64,000 bases of DNA, taken from positions 1,984,001 through 2,048,000 of the forward strand of contig NZ_CP141606.1 in NCBI RefSeq assembly GCF_035593345.1, written 5' to 3'. The stretch is from Lelliottia sp. JS-SCA-14 (lineage in GTDB: Bacteria > Pseudomonadota > Gammaproteobacteria > Enterobacterales > Enterobacteriaceae). Below the pieces are notes generated by a model, which saw only the letters and a program-made list of their open reading frames with translations, searched no databases and was not told where the DNA came from. Positions 54,444-63,060 of this stretch are shown here, in pieces. The first letter of the stretch is position 1, and every line of letters starts with the position of its first letter. The translations under genes were made by a program, and so were the position numbers.

Positions 54444-55468
54444 GCGGCCAGCCCTTTTGGCGTCAGGGCGTCGATCTGCGCGCGCCACTGAGTCTGCTCC
54501 GGCTGGCCTTCGGTGCGCTGGCCGTAAAGCTGCGCAATCTGCGTACCGTCGGCGGCAAACAGCTCAAGGCTGGTGACATGGCCGTCGGCGGTCGGTTTAC
54601 GCGTCACCCAGGTCTCGGCGATGGTCTCTTCCAGCAGATGGAGGGTGAAAGTCGGGTTGAAAATGTTCAGCCAGCCTTTCATCGGCACCAGCTTTTTCAC
54701 CGCGCCGGTGAAGATCTGCACGCAGCCGCGGTTGCCGACGAAGACCATGATCTCGTTCCCGTCCTGACGCGCGGTTTCCAGCAGTTGCGCCAGGGCGCTG
54801 TTGTCCACTTTGCAGGCCAGGTCGTCACCCACCAGGCGGAACGCCTGTTGGCGGCTCAGATTGTGGCGTTTCAGCAGGCTGAAGAACTGATGCACGTCGG
54901 TCATCGCGCGCCATTCGTTATCCACGGTTTTACCGTCAACGTCAGCGGCGTGAACCACCGCGTCGGCGGCTTTAAGATCCAGCGGCGGATTGTCGGCAAA
55001 GATAAAGCGGGTCAGCACATCGCCCCAGGCGGACAGATCCGTGTTGTCGGTGGTGTAAACCTTCAGCAGCGCATCGCCCTGATGGTCGAAGAACTGAATG
55101 CTCTGGCGCTCGCCGCGCTCGGTGGCTTCGCTGATGTGGAACACGCTGGCCCACTGGTTCAGGAACAGGCGCAAATCCAGCGCGCCCGGGTTCAGCACCA
55201 GCCCGGCGTGGCCGTTCAAATGTTGATTGGTGAAGGCACCGACCTGCTCATGCACCGCGTATTCGTTGCGGCAGATGCACTTGGTTTCGCCCACGGCTTC
55301 CAGCGCGCTCAGGATCTCACGGATCTCTCCGTGCAGACGCCAGGCGTCATGGCCCACGCGCGCGGAGGTCAGTTCGGCTTCGCTGATCGCCATCATCGCG
55401 GCGATGTCACGTGCATATTTGCCAGGGTTTTGTTCTTTTAGCTCAATCCAGCGTGTGTAGTGATTCAT
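54440..55468 (-). CDS. hmuS: Haemin-degrading factor HmuS
   Basis: 342 residues, the usual length of HemS/ChuS/HmuS. Cytosolic protein that binds incoming haem and is reported to release iron from it. The tandem-repeat architecture is visible: N half with [20 protein letters not shown] near 36-55 and [18 protein letters not shown] half with [20 protein letters not shown] near 228-247 and [20 protein letters not shown]. The ATG at 55468 follows GGAAGGAAGAGAC and gives [15 protein letters not shown]; the longer frame is rejected. Separated from hmuR by a hairpin. Confidence 0.94.
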   Translation of the reverse strand: MNHYTRWIELKEQNPGKYARDIAAMMAISEAELTSARVGHDAWRLHGEIREILSALEAVGETKCICRNEYAVHEQVGAFTNQHLNGHAGLVLNPGALDLRLFLNQWASVFHISEATERGERQSIQFFDHQGDALLKVYTTDNTDLSAWGDVLTRFIFADNPPLDLKAADAVVHAADVDGKTVDNEWRAMTDVHQFFSLLKRHNLSRQQAFRLVGDDLACKVDNSALAQLLETARQDGNEIMVFVGNRGCVQIFTGAVKKLVPMKGWLNIFNPTFTLHLLEETIAETWVTRKPTADGHVTSLELFAADGTQIAQLYGQRTEGQPEQTQWRAQIDALTPKGLAA

Positions 55469-55490
55469 TGTCTCTTCCTTCCAGATAAGC

Positions 55491-55508
55491 GCCCCGGCGA
55501 GCCGGGGC
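55491..55508 (-). promoter_or_regulatory. Hairpin in the hmuR-hmuS spacer
   Basis: GCCCCGG, loop CGAG, CCGGGGC in the 47-bp spacer. No T run, so it is more likely an mRNA-processing or stability element that separates receptor from transporter expression. Confidence 0.5.
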
Positions 55509-55515
55509 AAGGTGA

Positions 55516-57501
55516 TTACCACTGATAACTGACGAAAATCTTGCCGTTGCGGCCATCCTGCGGGATGCCCTGCGGGGACCAGTACTCTTTGTCGAAGGCG
55601 TTGCCGAGCACCAGAGTGGTGGTGACGCCCTTGAGCTGCTCCTGACCCTGATAGCTGACGTAGAAGTCATTGACCGCGTAACCCGGCTGCTTGCTGTAGC
55701 TGCTGCTGATGTGGGTCGAACGATCGACGAAGGTGCCGATCCAGCCCACGGAGAAGCCGCTTTGCGCCACCGGGACGTTCAGTTTGCTGGTGACGGTGTC
55801 CGGGTTGATGCTGGAGATGTACTCCCCGGTGTCCGTGTCTTTTCCGCGGGTGCGGTTGTAGGCCATATCCAGGCTGAACAGGTCAGCGGAGTATTTCGCC
55901 ATCACGTCCCAGCCCCAAATTTTGGCGTTGGGTACGTTATAGGACATGGTGGTCGCCGCCGCAAAGTCGACGGTGGTGGAGATGTAATCTTTCGCTTTGG
56001 TGTCGAAGTAGCTGGCTTTGAACTCCAGTTCGTCGTTGGCGAGCATCAGATCGTCAAAGCGCAGACCGAAGCCATACTCCTGCGTTTCGTTGGTTTCCGG
56101 GCGCAGATTCGGGTTTGGCACCCAGTAGTTGGTGTAGAAATTGCCGATGGAGAAGTGTTTGGAATCGTTATACATCTCGCCCATTGTCGGAGCGCGGAAC
56201 GCCTGCGCGTAGGAGCCGAACAGCATCAGCCAGTCGGCTGGCGTCACGGTCAGTCCCGCGCGGGAGGACCATTTGTCCGCATCCACATCTTCGTACCCGT
56301 CGCTGCTGCCGCGGTAGTTGTCATAGCGCGTCCCGCCCAGCAGGGTGACCGGGAGATCGCGCAGGGTGATTTCGTCCTGCAGCCAGCCGGAGCTGAAATC
56401 GATTTTCGCGTCCGGGAAACCGGTGGTTGAGCCGCCTGGATTCTGCTCCTGACGATAATATTCCCCGCCGTAGGTCAGCAGGTGAGAGGCGAAGGAGTCG
56501 CTGAACAGGCGCGTGCGGTTCTCCACTTTCCCGCCTTTGGTGGTCTGCTTGCGGAACTCGGCGGTGCGGTCGATGTTCTGGGCGTTAATCCGCGCTTCGG
56601 ACCAGTACAGCTTAGTGCTGGCATTCAGCCAGTCGTTGCCTTCCGGCGCAATGTTGTAAGTGAGCTGGGCATCACGCTGGATGGTGGAGCGATCCGTCAT
56701 CGGGTTGCTGCTGTCACTCGCCTCAATGGTTTGCGGGTTTTTCGGCTCCTGCGCGGCATTGTTGTAATAGCGCAGGGAACCGCCCAGGGTCTGGGCGCTG
56801 TCGATTTTCCAGCTACCTTTCGCCAGCATGTTGTTGATGGATTCGTCGTTCGGCGCGGTGGTGCCGTCGCTCTGACGTAAATCCCCGCGATCGCGGCTGG
56901 ACCAGGCGACCAGGCCATCAAGCGTATCCGTACGACCAAAGGCGCTGGCCCCCATGCCAATGCTATGATCGCCCGTCGCGCCGGTACCGAAGACGCGGAA
57001 GCCGCTGTTTTTCCCGGCATCGAGCAGATCTTTCGCATCCACGGTGTCATAAGAGATCACCCCGCCCAGCGCGCCGCTGCCGTACAGCAGGGCGGACGGG
57101 CCGCGCACCACTTCGATACGTTTGATCAGCGCCGGATCGAGGAAGGTGCTGTTCAGGTGGCCGGTGTCGGTGCCCTGGCGAACGCCGTCCACCAGCACCA
57201 GCACGCCGCGGCGATCGTAACCGCGCAGATTCACGTCCTGACCGTTGGTGCGTCCGGTACCGTCCAGGCTAATGCCCGGCACGTTGCGCAGCAGATCGGC
57301 GGCAGAGCTGGCGGTCTGTTTGTCAGGGGAGGTCGCGTCGATCACGCTCACCATCATCGGGGCTTCAAAGGCGCTACGGGCGTTACCCGTGGCGGTGACG
57401 GTCATCTCTTCTGAGGCGGCAAACGCAGCGCCCGGAAGGGCACTGACCACGGCCAGCGCCAGCAACGATGGACGCAAAGACGCGGAATGCAGGTATGGCA
57501 T
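55516..57501 (-). CDS. hmuR: TonB-dependent haem receptor HmuR
   Basis: 661-residue outer-membrane receptor. The signal peptide ends near GAAFA (residue 28), followed by a TonB box-like EEMTVTATG. Plug domain about 35-150 (DLLRNVPGISLDGTGRTNGQ, LRGYDRRGVLVLVDGVRQGT), then a 22-strand barrel ending in the aromatic W of KIFVSYQW. The haem-receptor motifs FRAP (in AQAFRAPTMGEMYND) and NPNL (in WVPNPNLRPETNE) are both present, which supports haem rather than siderophore as ligand. First structural gene after hemP. Confidence 0.95.
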   Translation of the reverse strand: MPYLHSASLRPSLLALAVVSALPGAAFAASEEMTVTATGNARSAFEAPMMVSVIDATSPDKQTASSAADLLRNVPGISLDGTGRTNGQDVNLRGYDRRGVLVLVDGVRQGTDTGHLNSTFLDPALIKRIEVVRGPSALLYGSGALGGVISYDTVDAKDLLDAGKNSGFRVFGTGATGDHSIGMGASAFGRTDTLDGLVAWSSRDRGDLRQSDGTTAPNDESINNMLAKGSWKIDSAQTLGGSLRYYNNAAQEPKNPQTIEASDSSNPMTDRSTIQRDAQLTYNIAPEGNDWLNASTKLYWSEARINAQNIDRTAEFRKQTTKGGKVENRTRLFSDSFASHLLTYGGEYYRQEQNPGGSTTGFPDAKIDFSSGWLQDEITLRDLPVTLLGGTRYDNYRGSSDGYEDVDADKWSSRAGLTVTPADWLMLFGSYAQAFRAPTMGEMYNDSKHFSIGNFYTNYWVPNPNLRPETNETQEYGFGLRFDDLMLANDELEFKASYFDTKAKDYISTTVDFAAATTMSYNVPNAKIWGWDVMAKYSADLFSLDMAYNRTRGKDTDTGEYISSINPDTVTSKLNVPVAQSGFSVGWIGTFVDRSTHISSSYSKQPGYAVNDFYVSYQGQEQLKGVTTTLVLGNAFDKEYWSPQGIPQDGRNGKIFVSYQW

Positions 57502-57580
57502 AGCAACTCTCCATTTGGAAATCGAAAGCGCTGGCTGCCTGGGGATTACCTGGGTGGCTGGCGAAATTTATGGGTTTTGT

Positions 57581-57769
57581 TTATTTAGTGAGAATCAGTT
57601 TTCCGGCATGGGTCTGGCGCAGCAGATACAGCTGGCCGTCATGCTCTATGATGACCCGCCCCTCATCGCCCAGCAGCGTTTTGCTGTCAATGCGACGTTC
57701 AATGGGAGCAGGTTTTGGCTGTGTGCGGTCTTGTTCGAGCGTTGCCGTGCTGTTATTGATGCGTGACAT
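57581..57769 (-). CDS. hemP: Haemin uptake protein HemP (HmuP)
   Basis: 62 residues. The conserved core is IERRIDSKTLLGDEGRVIIE then HDGQLYLLRQTHAGKLILTK, the HemP family signature. In alpha-proteobacteria HmuP acts with Fur-family proteins to activate the haem receptor gene; the enterobacterial role is less clear. The start is placed at the ATG at 57769 (MSRINNSTATLEQD); a TTG six codons upstream is possible. No strong ribosome-binding site is seen. A Fur box lies 26 bp upstream. E. coli K-12 keeps only this gene (ydiE) of the cluster. Confidence 0.88.
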   Translation of the reverse strand: MSRINNSTATLEQDRTQPKPAPIERRIDSKTLLGDEGRVIIEHDGQLYLLRQTHAGKLILTK

Positions 57770-57794
57770 AGTGTTTAAAAATAACAATCAATGT

Positions 57795-57813
57795 AACAAT
57801 GATAATCATTATC
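57795..57813 (-). promoter_or_regulatory. Fur box of the hemP-hmu cluster
   Basis: AACAATGATAATCATTATC matches the 19-bp Fur consensus GATAATGATAATCATTATC at 17 of 19 positions. It predicts iron repression of hemP-hmuRSTUV. Confidence 0.92.
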
Positions 57814-57890
57814 AACAAAGTGAAATTTTACGGCAAGCGTTTTTGTGAAAAATTTGTGACGGGATCAATTTCCGTGATTTTTCAGAAGGT

Positions 57891-58067
57891 TTTGTAGGTC
57901 GGGTAAGCGAAGCGCCACCCGACATAAGGGGGCAAGATTTTGTAGGTCGGGTAAGCGAAGCGCCACCCGACGCAGGGGGCAGGATTTTGTAGGTCGGGTA
58001 AGCGCAGCGCCACCCGACAGTAAGGGGGCAGGGTTTTGTAGGTCGGGTAAGCGAAGCGCCACCCGAC
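57891..58067. repeat. Tandem array of four REP units
   Basis: Four 33-bp copies in the same orientation at 57891-57923, 57939-57971, 57986-58018 and 58035-58067, spaced 47-49 bp. Each is a palindrome with GTCGGGT and ACCCGAC arms around AAGCGAAGCGCC (copy 3 has AAGCGCAGCGCC). Spacers share AGGGGGCA. The array lies between the Fur-regulated hemP promoter and the end of aroH. It is not a CRISPR array: spacers are 14-16 bp and similar to one another. Confidence 0.92.
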
Positions 58068-58085
58068 ACCAGGAAGGCAGAAATG

Positions 58086-59132
58086 CTAAAACCGGGTTCC
58101 CGCCGCCGCCGCCAGTTTCTCCAGCAACAGCTCACTATCTTCCCAGCTCAGACACGGATCGGTAATTGACTGACCATAGGCAATCGGCTGACCGGCCACC
58201 ACTTTCTGCGTCCCTTCTTTCAGGAAGCTCTCCGCCATAATCCCGGCCACCGCCGTCGACCCGCTGCGGATCTGCTGGCAAATCTCATCGCACACGTCCA
58301 GTTGACGGCGATGCTGCTTCTGGCAGTTGCCGTGGCTAAAGTCCACCACCAGATGCTCCGGCAGATCAAACTCATGCAGCGTATCGCACGCCGCCGCGAT
58401 ATCTTCCGCGTGGTAGTTCGGCTTTTTCCCGCCGCGCATAATGATATGCCCGAAAGGGTTACCGCTGGTCTGGTAGATGGTCATCTGGCCGTTTTTATCC
58501 GGCGAGAGGAACATATGGCTGGCGCGCGAGGCGCGAATTGCGTCCACCGCAATATGGGTATTCCCGTCGGTGCCATTCTTAAAGCCCACCGGGCAGGAGA
58601 GTGCCGAAGCCATCTCGCGGTGGATCTGGCTCTCTGTGGTCCGCGCCCCGATGGCGCCCCAGCTAATCAAATCGGCGATAAACTGCCCGGTCACCATATC
58701 GAGAAACTCGGTGGCTGTCGGCACGCCCAGCTCATTCACCTGCAGGAGCAGTTTGCGTGCCAGCTCGATACCGTGGTTCACGCGGTAGCTGCCGTTCAGG
58801 TCCGGATCGGAGATCAGTCCTTTCCAGCCCACCACGGTGCGCGGTTTTTCAAAGTAGGTGCGCATCACGATTTCGAGGCGGTCCTGGTGCTTATCGCGCA
58901 GCACTTTCAGGCGCTGGGCGTAATCCATCGCCGCGTCCAGGTCGTGAATCGAGCAGGGGCCAATAATTACCAGTAAACGGCGATCTTCACCGTTGAGGAT
59001 TTTTTCAATGCGTCTACGTGACGCTGTCACGTGTTCCGCCACGCTTGCGGAGACAGGATGGCGCTGCGCCAGTTCGGCGGGGGTCACCAGACTTTCGATA
59101 CGCGCTGTGCGAAGTTCGTCAGTTTTGTTCAT
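58086..59132 (-). CDS. aroH: DAHP synthase, Trp-sensitive
   Basis: 348 residues, the E. coli AroH length. Condenses phosphoenolpyruvate and erythrose-4-phosphate, the first shikimate step, in the cytosol. Class I DAHP synthase blocks: LVIIGPCSIHD near 54-64, MRTYFEKPRTVVGWKGLISD near 88-107, GARTTESQIHREMASALSCP near 171-190, and VDFSHGNCQKQHRRQ near 264-278. The start ATG at 59132 gives MNKTDELRTARIESLVTPAE; the 46-codon extension is rejected since it overlaps the promoter. The Trp-operator upstream supports the AroH rather than AroF or AroG assignment. Confidence 0.95.
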   Translation of the reverse strand: MNKTDELRTARIESLVTPAELAQRHPVSASVAEHVTASRRRIEKILNGEDRRLLVIIGPCSIHDLDAAMDYAQRLKVLRDKHQDRLEIVMRTYFEKPRTVVGWKGLISDPDLNGSYRVNHGIELARKLLLQVNELGVPTATEFLDMVTGQFIADLISWGAIGARTTESQIHREMASALSCPVGFKNGTDGNTHIAVDAIRASRASHMFLSPDKNGQMTIYQTSGNPFGHIIMRGGKKPNYHAEDIAAACDTLHEFDLPEHLVVDFSHGNCQKQHRRQLDVCDEICQQIRSGSTAVAGIMAESFLKEGTQKVVAGQPIAYGQSITDPCLSWEDSELLLEKLAAAAGTRF

Positions 59133-59271
59133 GGGAGTTCTCAGAAATTTTTGCTTCATCGGCAGACTACCGGAAGTGATGGGCATCACCTTAAACCAAT
59201 CCCTGCTGAATTCAAGTTCGGGGCCCATTGACCCCGAGAGTGAACGCGATGATAACCGAAAATAAACCATC

Positions 59272-59289
59272 GTACTAGCATATTAGTAC
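59272..59289 (-). promoter_or_regulatory. TrpR operator of aroH
   Basis: GTACTAGCATATTAGTAC is a near-perfect Trp operator (consensus GTACTAGTTAACTAGTAC), matching 14 of 18 positions with intact outer arms. Its right half overlaps the last codon and stop of ppsR (TAC TAA). TrpR repression of aroH is established. Confidence 0.85.
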
Positions 59290-60116
59290 ATGCGGCGATT
59301 CAGTCCCATGATGTCGAGGATTTTGGTGGCTATCTCTTCCACCGAATAGTTGGTGCTGTTCAGCCACGGGATCTGGTTTTTACGGTACAGGGCTTCCACT
59401 TCTGAGACTTCCATGCGGCACTGGCGCATCGAGGCGTAGCGGCTGTTTTCGCGACGCTCCTCGCGGATCGCAGCCAGTCGCTCCGGGTTAATCGTCAGGC
59501 CGAACAGCTTATGTTGCAGGGGTTTCAGCGCCGCGGGCAGCACGAGGTTATCCATATCATCGGCGATAAACGGGTAGTTCGCCGCGCGGATGCCAAACTG
59601 CAAGGCCAGATAGAGGCTGGTCGGCGTTTTGCCGCAGCGCGACACGCCGAGCAAAATCACCTGCGCCTGATCGAGATTGCGCATCGAGATGCCGTCGTCG
59701 TGGGCGAGGGTGTAATCGATGGCCGCGATACGCGCGTCGTATTTCACCAGGTTGCCAGGGTTCAGACCGTGGGTGCGGTGGGCGACAGGCGTCGGATCGA
59801 GCTTCAGCTCGCTTTGCAGCGGGGCCACCAGCGCCTGGACGATATCCTGACAGAAACCTTCGCTTTGCAGAATAATGGTGCGAATTTCGGGGATCACGAT
59901 GGAATAGAAGACTAACGGGCGAATCCCGGTTTGCTGAAAAATCGCATCAATCTGCTCTTTCACCGCTTTTGCCCGGCTCTCGTTTTCGACAAACGGCAGG
60001 GTGATGCTGTTTATCGCAACCGGGAATTGCGACATCACCGCATGCCCCAGCACCTCGGCGGTGATTGCCGTCCCATCAGAAATATAAAAAACGTGGCGAT
60101 CTACAGCATTATCCAT
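59283..60116 (-). CDS. ppsR: PEP synthetase regulatory protein PpsR
   Basis: 277 residues, DUF299 family. Bifunctional enzyme that phosphorylates PpsA on a threonine using ADP and removes it by phosphorolysis. P-loop [20 protein letters not shown] near 151-170; N-terminal [20 protein letters not shown]-terminal [20 protein letters not shown]. The ATG at 60116 gives [18 protein letters not shown]; an upstream extension is dropped. Divergent from its target gene ppsA, as in E. coli. Confidence 0.96.
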   Translation of the reverse strand: MDNAVDRHVFYISDGTAITAEVLGHAVMSQFPVAINSITLPFVENESRAKAVKEQIDAIFQQTGIRPLVFYSIVIPEIRTIILQSEGFCQDIVQALVAPLQSELKLDPTPVAHRTHGLNPGNLVKYDARIAAIDYTLAHDDGISMRNLDQAQVILLGVSRCGKTPTSLYLALQFGIRAANYPFIADDMDNLVLPAALKPLQHKLFGLTINPERLAAIREERRENSRYASMRQCRMEVSEVEALYRKNQIPWLNSTNYSVEEIATKILDIMGLNRRMY

Positions 60117-60348
60117 TTTATCCACCCTGAATATCGTACCTAATTGTCTGAAAGCATAAATTAAAAAAGTAAAATACACAGCAAAGAACTTGTCTGATTT
60201 ATAAATGAAACGGTGTTTTTGATTTTACTGAAAAGTGGATTTCATTTTTAAATTAGTCACTTTGTTTTAAGGGTTTTTGTATGAATCTATAGGAATCATC
60301 GGGTTAGCGCTTGATGGGAAAGTGTCCGAAAAACAGAAAAATAAAAGT

Positions 60349-60364
60349 GCTTACACGATTCACC
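60349..60364. promoter_or_regulatory. Cra (FruR) site of ppsA
   Basis: On the minus strand GGTGAATCGTGTAAGC, close to the E. coli ppsA Cra site as I recall it (GGTGAATCGTTCAAGC). It lies just upstream of the -35 box, in an activating position; Cra activates ppsA in E. coli. The rest of the 335-bp ppsR-ppsA gap is AT-rich with no gene. Confidence 0.65.
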
Positions 60365-60370
60365 GTTTTT

Positions 60371-60398
60371 TTGCCGGGAATAAATATGCCAGTATAAA
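60371..60398 (+). promoter_or_regulatory. ppsA promoter
   Basis: TTGCCG, 16-bp spacer, TATAAA. Predicted start near 60405, about 47 bp before the ATG. The short spacer and poor -35 fit an activator-dependent promoter with Cra bound upstream. Confidence 0.6.
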
Positions 60399-60451
60399 TA
60401 CGAAGTCAGGCGTTACTTACTCCGTTTAAATATCACAAAAGGATTGTTTCG

Positions 60452-62830
60452 ATGTCCAACAATGGCTCGTCACCGCTGGTGCTTTGGTATAACCAACTCG
60501 GCATGAATGATGTAGACAGAGTTGGAGGCAAAAATGCCTCCCTGGGTGAAATGATTACAAATCTGTCGGGTATGGGTGTTTCCGTACCGAACGGGTTTGC
60601 CACAACTGCCGACGCGTTTAACTATTTTTTAGACCAGAGCGGTGTTAACCAGCGCATTTACGACCTGCTGGACCAAACGGATATTGATGATGTGACGGCG
60701 CTTGCGAAAGCCGGGGCGCAAATCCGCCAGTGGATCATCGACACACCTTTCCAGCCGGAGCTGGAAAAAGCCATTCACGATGCTTATAACCAACTCTCTG
60801 CTGACGACGCGCAGGCCTCGTTCGCTGTGCGCTCCTCTGCCACCGCAGAAGACATGCCGGACGCTTCCTTTGCCGGTCAGCAGGAAACTTTCCTGAACGT
60901 TCAGGGTTACGACGCGGTGCTGGTGGCGGTGAAGCATGTGTTTGCTTCCTTGTTCAACGACCGTGCGATCTCCTATCGCGTGCATCAGGGCTATGACCAC
61001 CGCGGCGTGGCGCTCTCGGCGGGCGTGCAGCGTATGGTCCGCTCCGACATCGGCTCCTCCGGCGTGATGTTCTCCATCGATACCGAATCCGGTTTCGACC
61101 AGGTGGTGTTTATCACCTCCGCCTGGGGCCTGGGCGAAATGGTGGTGCAGGGCGCGGTCAACCCTGACGAATTCTACGTCCACAAACCGACACTGGCGGC
61201 TAACCGTCCGTCGATTGTGCGTCGCACCATGGGTTCCAAAAAAATCCGCATGATTTACGCCCCGAGCCAGGAGCACGGCAAGCAGGTGAAAATCGAGGAC
61301 GTGCCGCAGGAGCAGCGCGACCGCTTCTCCCTGACCGACGCGGAAGTGCAGGAGCTGGCGAAACAGGCCGTGCAGATTGAAAAACACTACGCGCGTCCGA
61401 TGGATATCGAATGGGCGAAAGACGGCCACACCGGCAAACTGTTTATCGTGCAGGCGCGCCCGGAAACCGTGCGTTCCCGTGGCCAGGTGATGGAGCGTTA
61501 CACGCTGCACGCCCAGGGCAAAATCGTCGCCGAAGGTCGTGCCATCGGTCATCGCATCGGTGCCGGTCCGGTGAAAGTCATTCACGACATCAGCGAGATG
61601 AACCGCATTCAGCCTGGCGACGTGCTGGTCACCGACATGACCGACCCGGACTGGGAACCGATCATGAAGAAAGCGGCGGCAATCGTCACCAACCGCGGCG
61701 GGCGTACCTGTCACGCGGCAATTATCGCCCGCGAGCTGGGTATTCCGGCTGTGGTCGGCTGCGGTGACGCTACCGAGCGCATGAAAGACGATGAGAAAGT
61801 CACCGTCTCATGTGCCGAAGGCGATACCGGCTACGTCTACGCCGATATCCTTGATTTCAGCGTGAAAAGCTCCAGCGTCGATACCATGCCGGACCTGCCG
61901 CTGAAGATCATGATGAACGTCGGGAACCCGGATCGCGCCTTTGATTTCGCCTGTCTGCCGAACGAAGGCGTGGGCCTGGCGCGTCTGGAATTCATCATCA
62001 ACCGTATGATCGGCGTGCACCCGCGCGCGCTGCTGGAGTTTGACGACCAGACGCCTCAGCTGCAGAACGAAATCCGCGATATGATGAAAGGCTACGACTC
62101 GCCGAAAGAGTTTTACGTCGGCCGTCTGACGGAAGGGATTGCGACTCTGGGCGCGGCGTTCTACCCGAAACGCGTGATCGTGCGTCTGTCGGACTTCAAG
62201 TCCAACGAATACGCCAACCTGGTGGGCGGCGAGCGCTACGAGCCGGAAGAAGAGAACCCGATGCTCGGCTTCCGCGGGGCCGGACGCTACGTGGCGGACA
62301 GCTTCCGCGACTGCTTCGCTCTCGAATGTGACGCGGTGAAACGCGTGCGCAACGAGATGGGTCTGACCAACGTCGAAATCATGATCCCGTTCGTGCGTAC
62401 CGTGGATCAGGCGAAAGCGGTGGTGGAAGAGCTGGCCCGTCAGGGTCTGAAGCGCGGCGAGAACGGGCTGAAGATCATCATGATGTGCGAAATCCCGTCC
62501 AACGCCCTGCTGGCAGAGCAGTTCCTGGAACACTTCGACGGCTTCTCTATCGGCTCCAACGATATGACGCAGCTGACGCTGGGTCTGGACCGCGACTCTG
62601 GCGTCGTCTCCGAGCTGTTCGATGAACGTAACGAAGCGGTGAAAGCGCTGCTGTCGATGTCCATCCGCGCGGCGAAGAAACAGGGCAAATACGTCGGGAT
62701 TTGTGGTCAGGGTCCGTCGGACCACGAAGACTTCGCCGCCTGGCTGATGGAAGAGGGGATCGACAGTCTGTCCCTGAACCCGGACACCGTGGTGCAAACC
62801 TGGCTGAGCCTGGCAGAACTGAATAAGTAA
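60452..62830 (+). CDS. ppsA: Phosphoenolpyruvate synthase
   Basis: Converts pyruvate, ATP and water to PEP, AMP and phosphate in gluconeogenesis. 792 residues, the standard length. Order: ATP-binding domain (about 1-350; [32 protein letters not shown]), swivelling phosphohistidine domain with [14 protein letters not shown] (His near 421), and the C-terminal PEP-binding barrel (about 480-792; [34 protein letters not shown]). Regulated by PpsR encoded divergently. AAAGGATTGTTTCG precedes the ATG. Confidence 0.97.
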   Translation: MSNNGSSPLVLWYNQLGMNDVDRVGGKNASLGEMITNLSGMGVSVPNGFATTADAFNYFLDQSGVNQRIYDLLDQTDIDDVTALAKAGAQIRQWIIDTPFQPELEKAIHDAYNQLSADDAQASFAVRSSATAEDMPDASFAGQQETFLNVQGYDAVLVAVKHVFASLFNDRAISYRVHQGYDHRGVALSAGVQRMVRSDIGSSGVMFSIDTESGFDQVVFITSAWGLGEMVVQGAVNPDEFYVHKPTLAANRPSIVRRTMGSKKIRMIYAPSQEHGKQVKIEDVPQEQRDRFSLTDAEVQELAKQAVQIEKHYARPMDIEWAKDGHTGKLFIVQARPETVRSRGQVMERYTLHAQGKIVAEGRAIGHRIGAGPVKVIHDISEMNRIQPGDVLVTDMTDPDWEPIMKKAAAIVTNRGGRTCHAAIIARELGIPAVVGCGDATERMKDDEKVTVSCAEGDTGYVYADILDFSVKSSSVDTMPDLPLKIMMNVGNPDRAFDFACLPNEGVGLARLEFIINRMIGVHPRALLEFDDQTPQLQNEIRDMMKGYDSPKEFYVGRLTEGIATLGAAFYPKRVIVRLSDFKSNEYANLVGGERYEPEEENPMLGFRGAGRYVADSFRDCFALECDAVKRVRNEMGLTNVEIMIPFVRTVDQAKAVVEELARQGLKRGENGLKIIMMCEIPSNALLAEQFLEHFDGFSIGSNDMTQLTLGLDRDSGVVSELFDERNEAVKALLSMSIRAAKKQGKYVGICGQGPSDHEDFAAWLMEEGIDSLSLNPDTVVQTWLSLAELNK

Positions 62831-62840
62831 GATTGACCTC

Positions 62841-62870
62841 GCCGTCCCTTTTTTCCCCAAAAGGGACGGC
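62841..62870. terminator. Hairpin after ppsA
   Basis: GCCGTCCCTTTT pairs perfectly with AAAAGGGACGGC around TTCCCC. The stem is strong, but no T run follows on the plus strand (AATAAAC), so termination may be weak or depend on the internal U-rich arm. Confidence 0.6.
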
Positions 62871-62951
62871 AATAAACTATTCCCCCCCAGTATGCTCCCC
62901 GTCACACTTAGCGCAATTAACCAAATATCGTAATCAGTCTGTTAATTTCTA

Positions 62952-62985
62952 CAATTGTTAGCGAGCAAAGCGCTGCTAATAATTG
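62952..62985. promoter_or_regulatory. Long palindrome upstream of the symporter gene
   Basis: CAATTGTTAGC (62952-62962) and GCTAATAATTG (62975-62985) form 11-bp arms with one mismatch around a 12-bp centre. It ends 75 bp before the symporter ATG. Size and position fit an operator for a sugar-responsive regulator; the regulator is not in the window. Confidence 0.5.
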
Positions 62986-63060
62986 AGCCTTACTGCGCAT
63001 TACCCTACATCTTGCGCACTGGTTGAAATACGTTTTAACCTGATAAAAGGCAATTAAAAA

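Noticed and set aside
57891..58067. Possible CRISPR array
   Set aside because: Repeats of 33 bp are regular, but the spacers are only 14-16 bp and similar to each other, each repeat is a known-type REP palindrome, and no cas gene is near.
57812..58135. 107-codon minus-strand frame with repeated SGGASLTRPTK units
   Set aside because: The repeated protein motif is only the translation of the tandem REP array.
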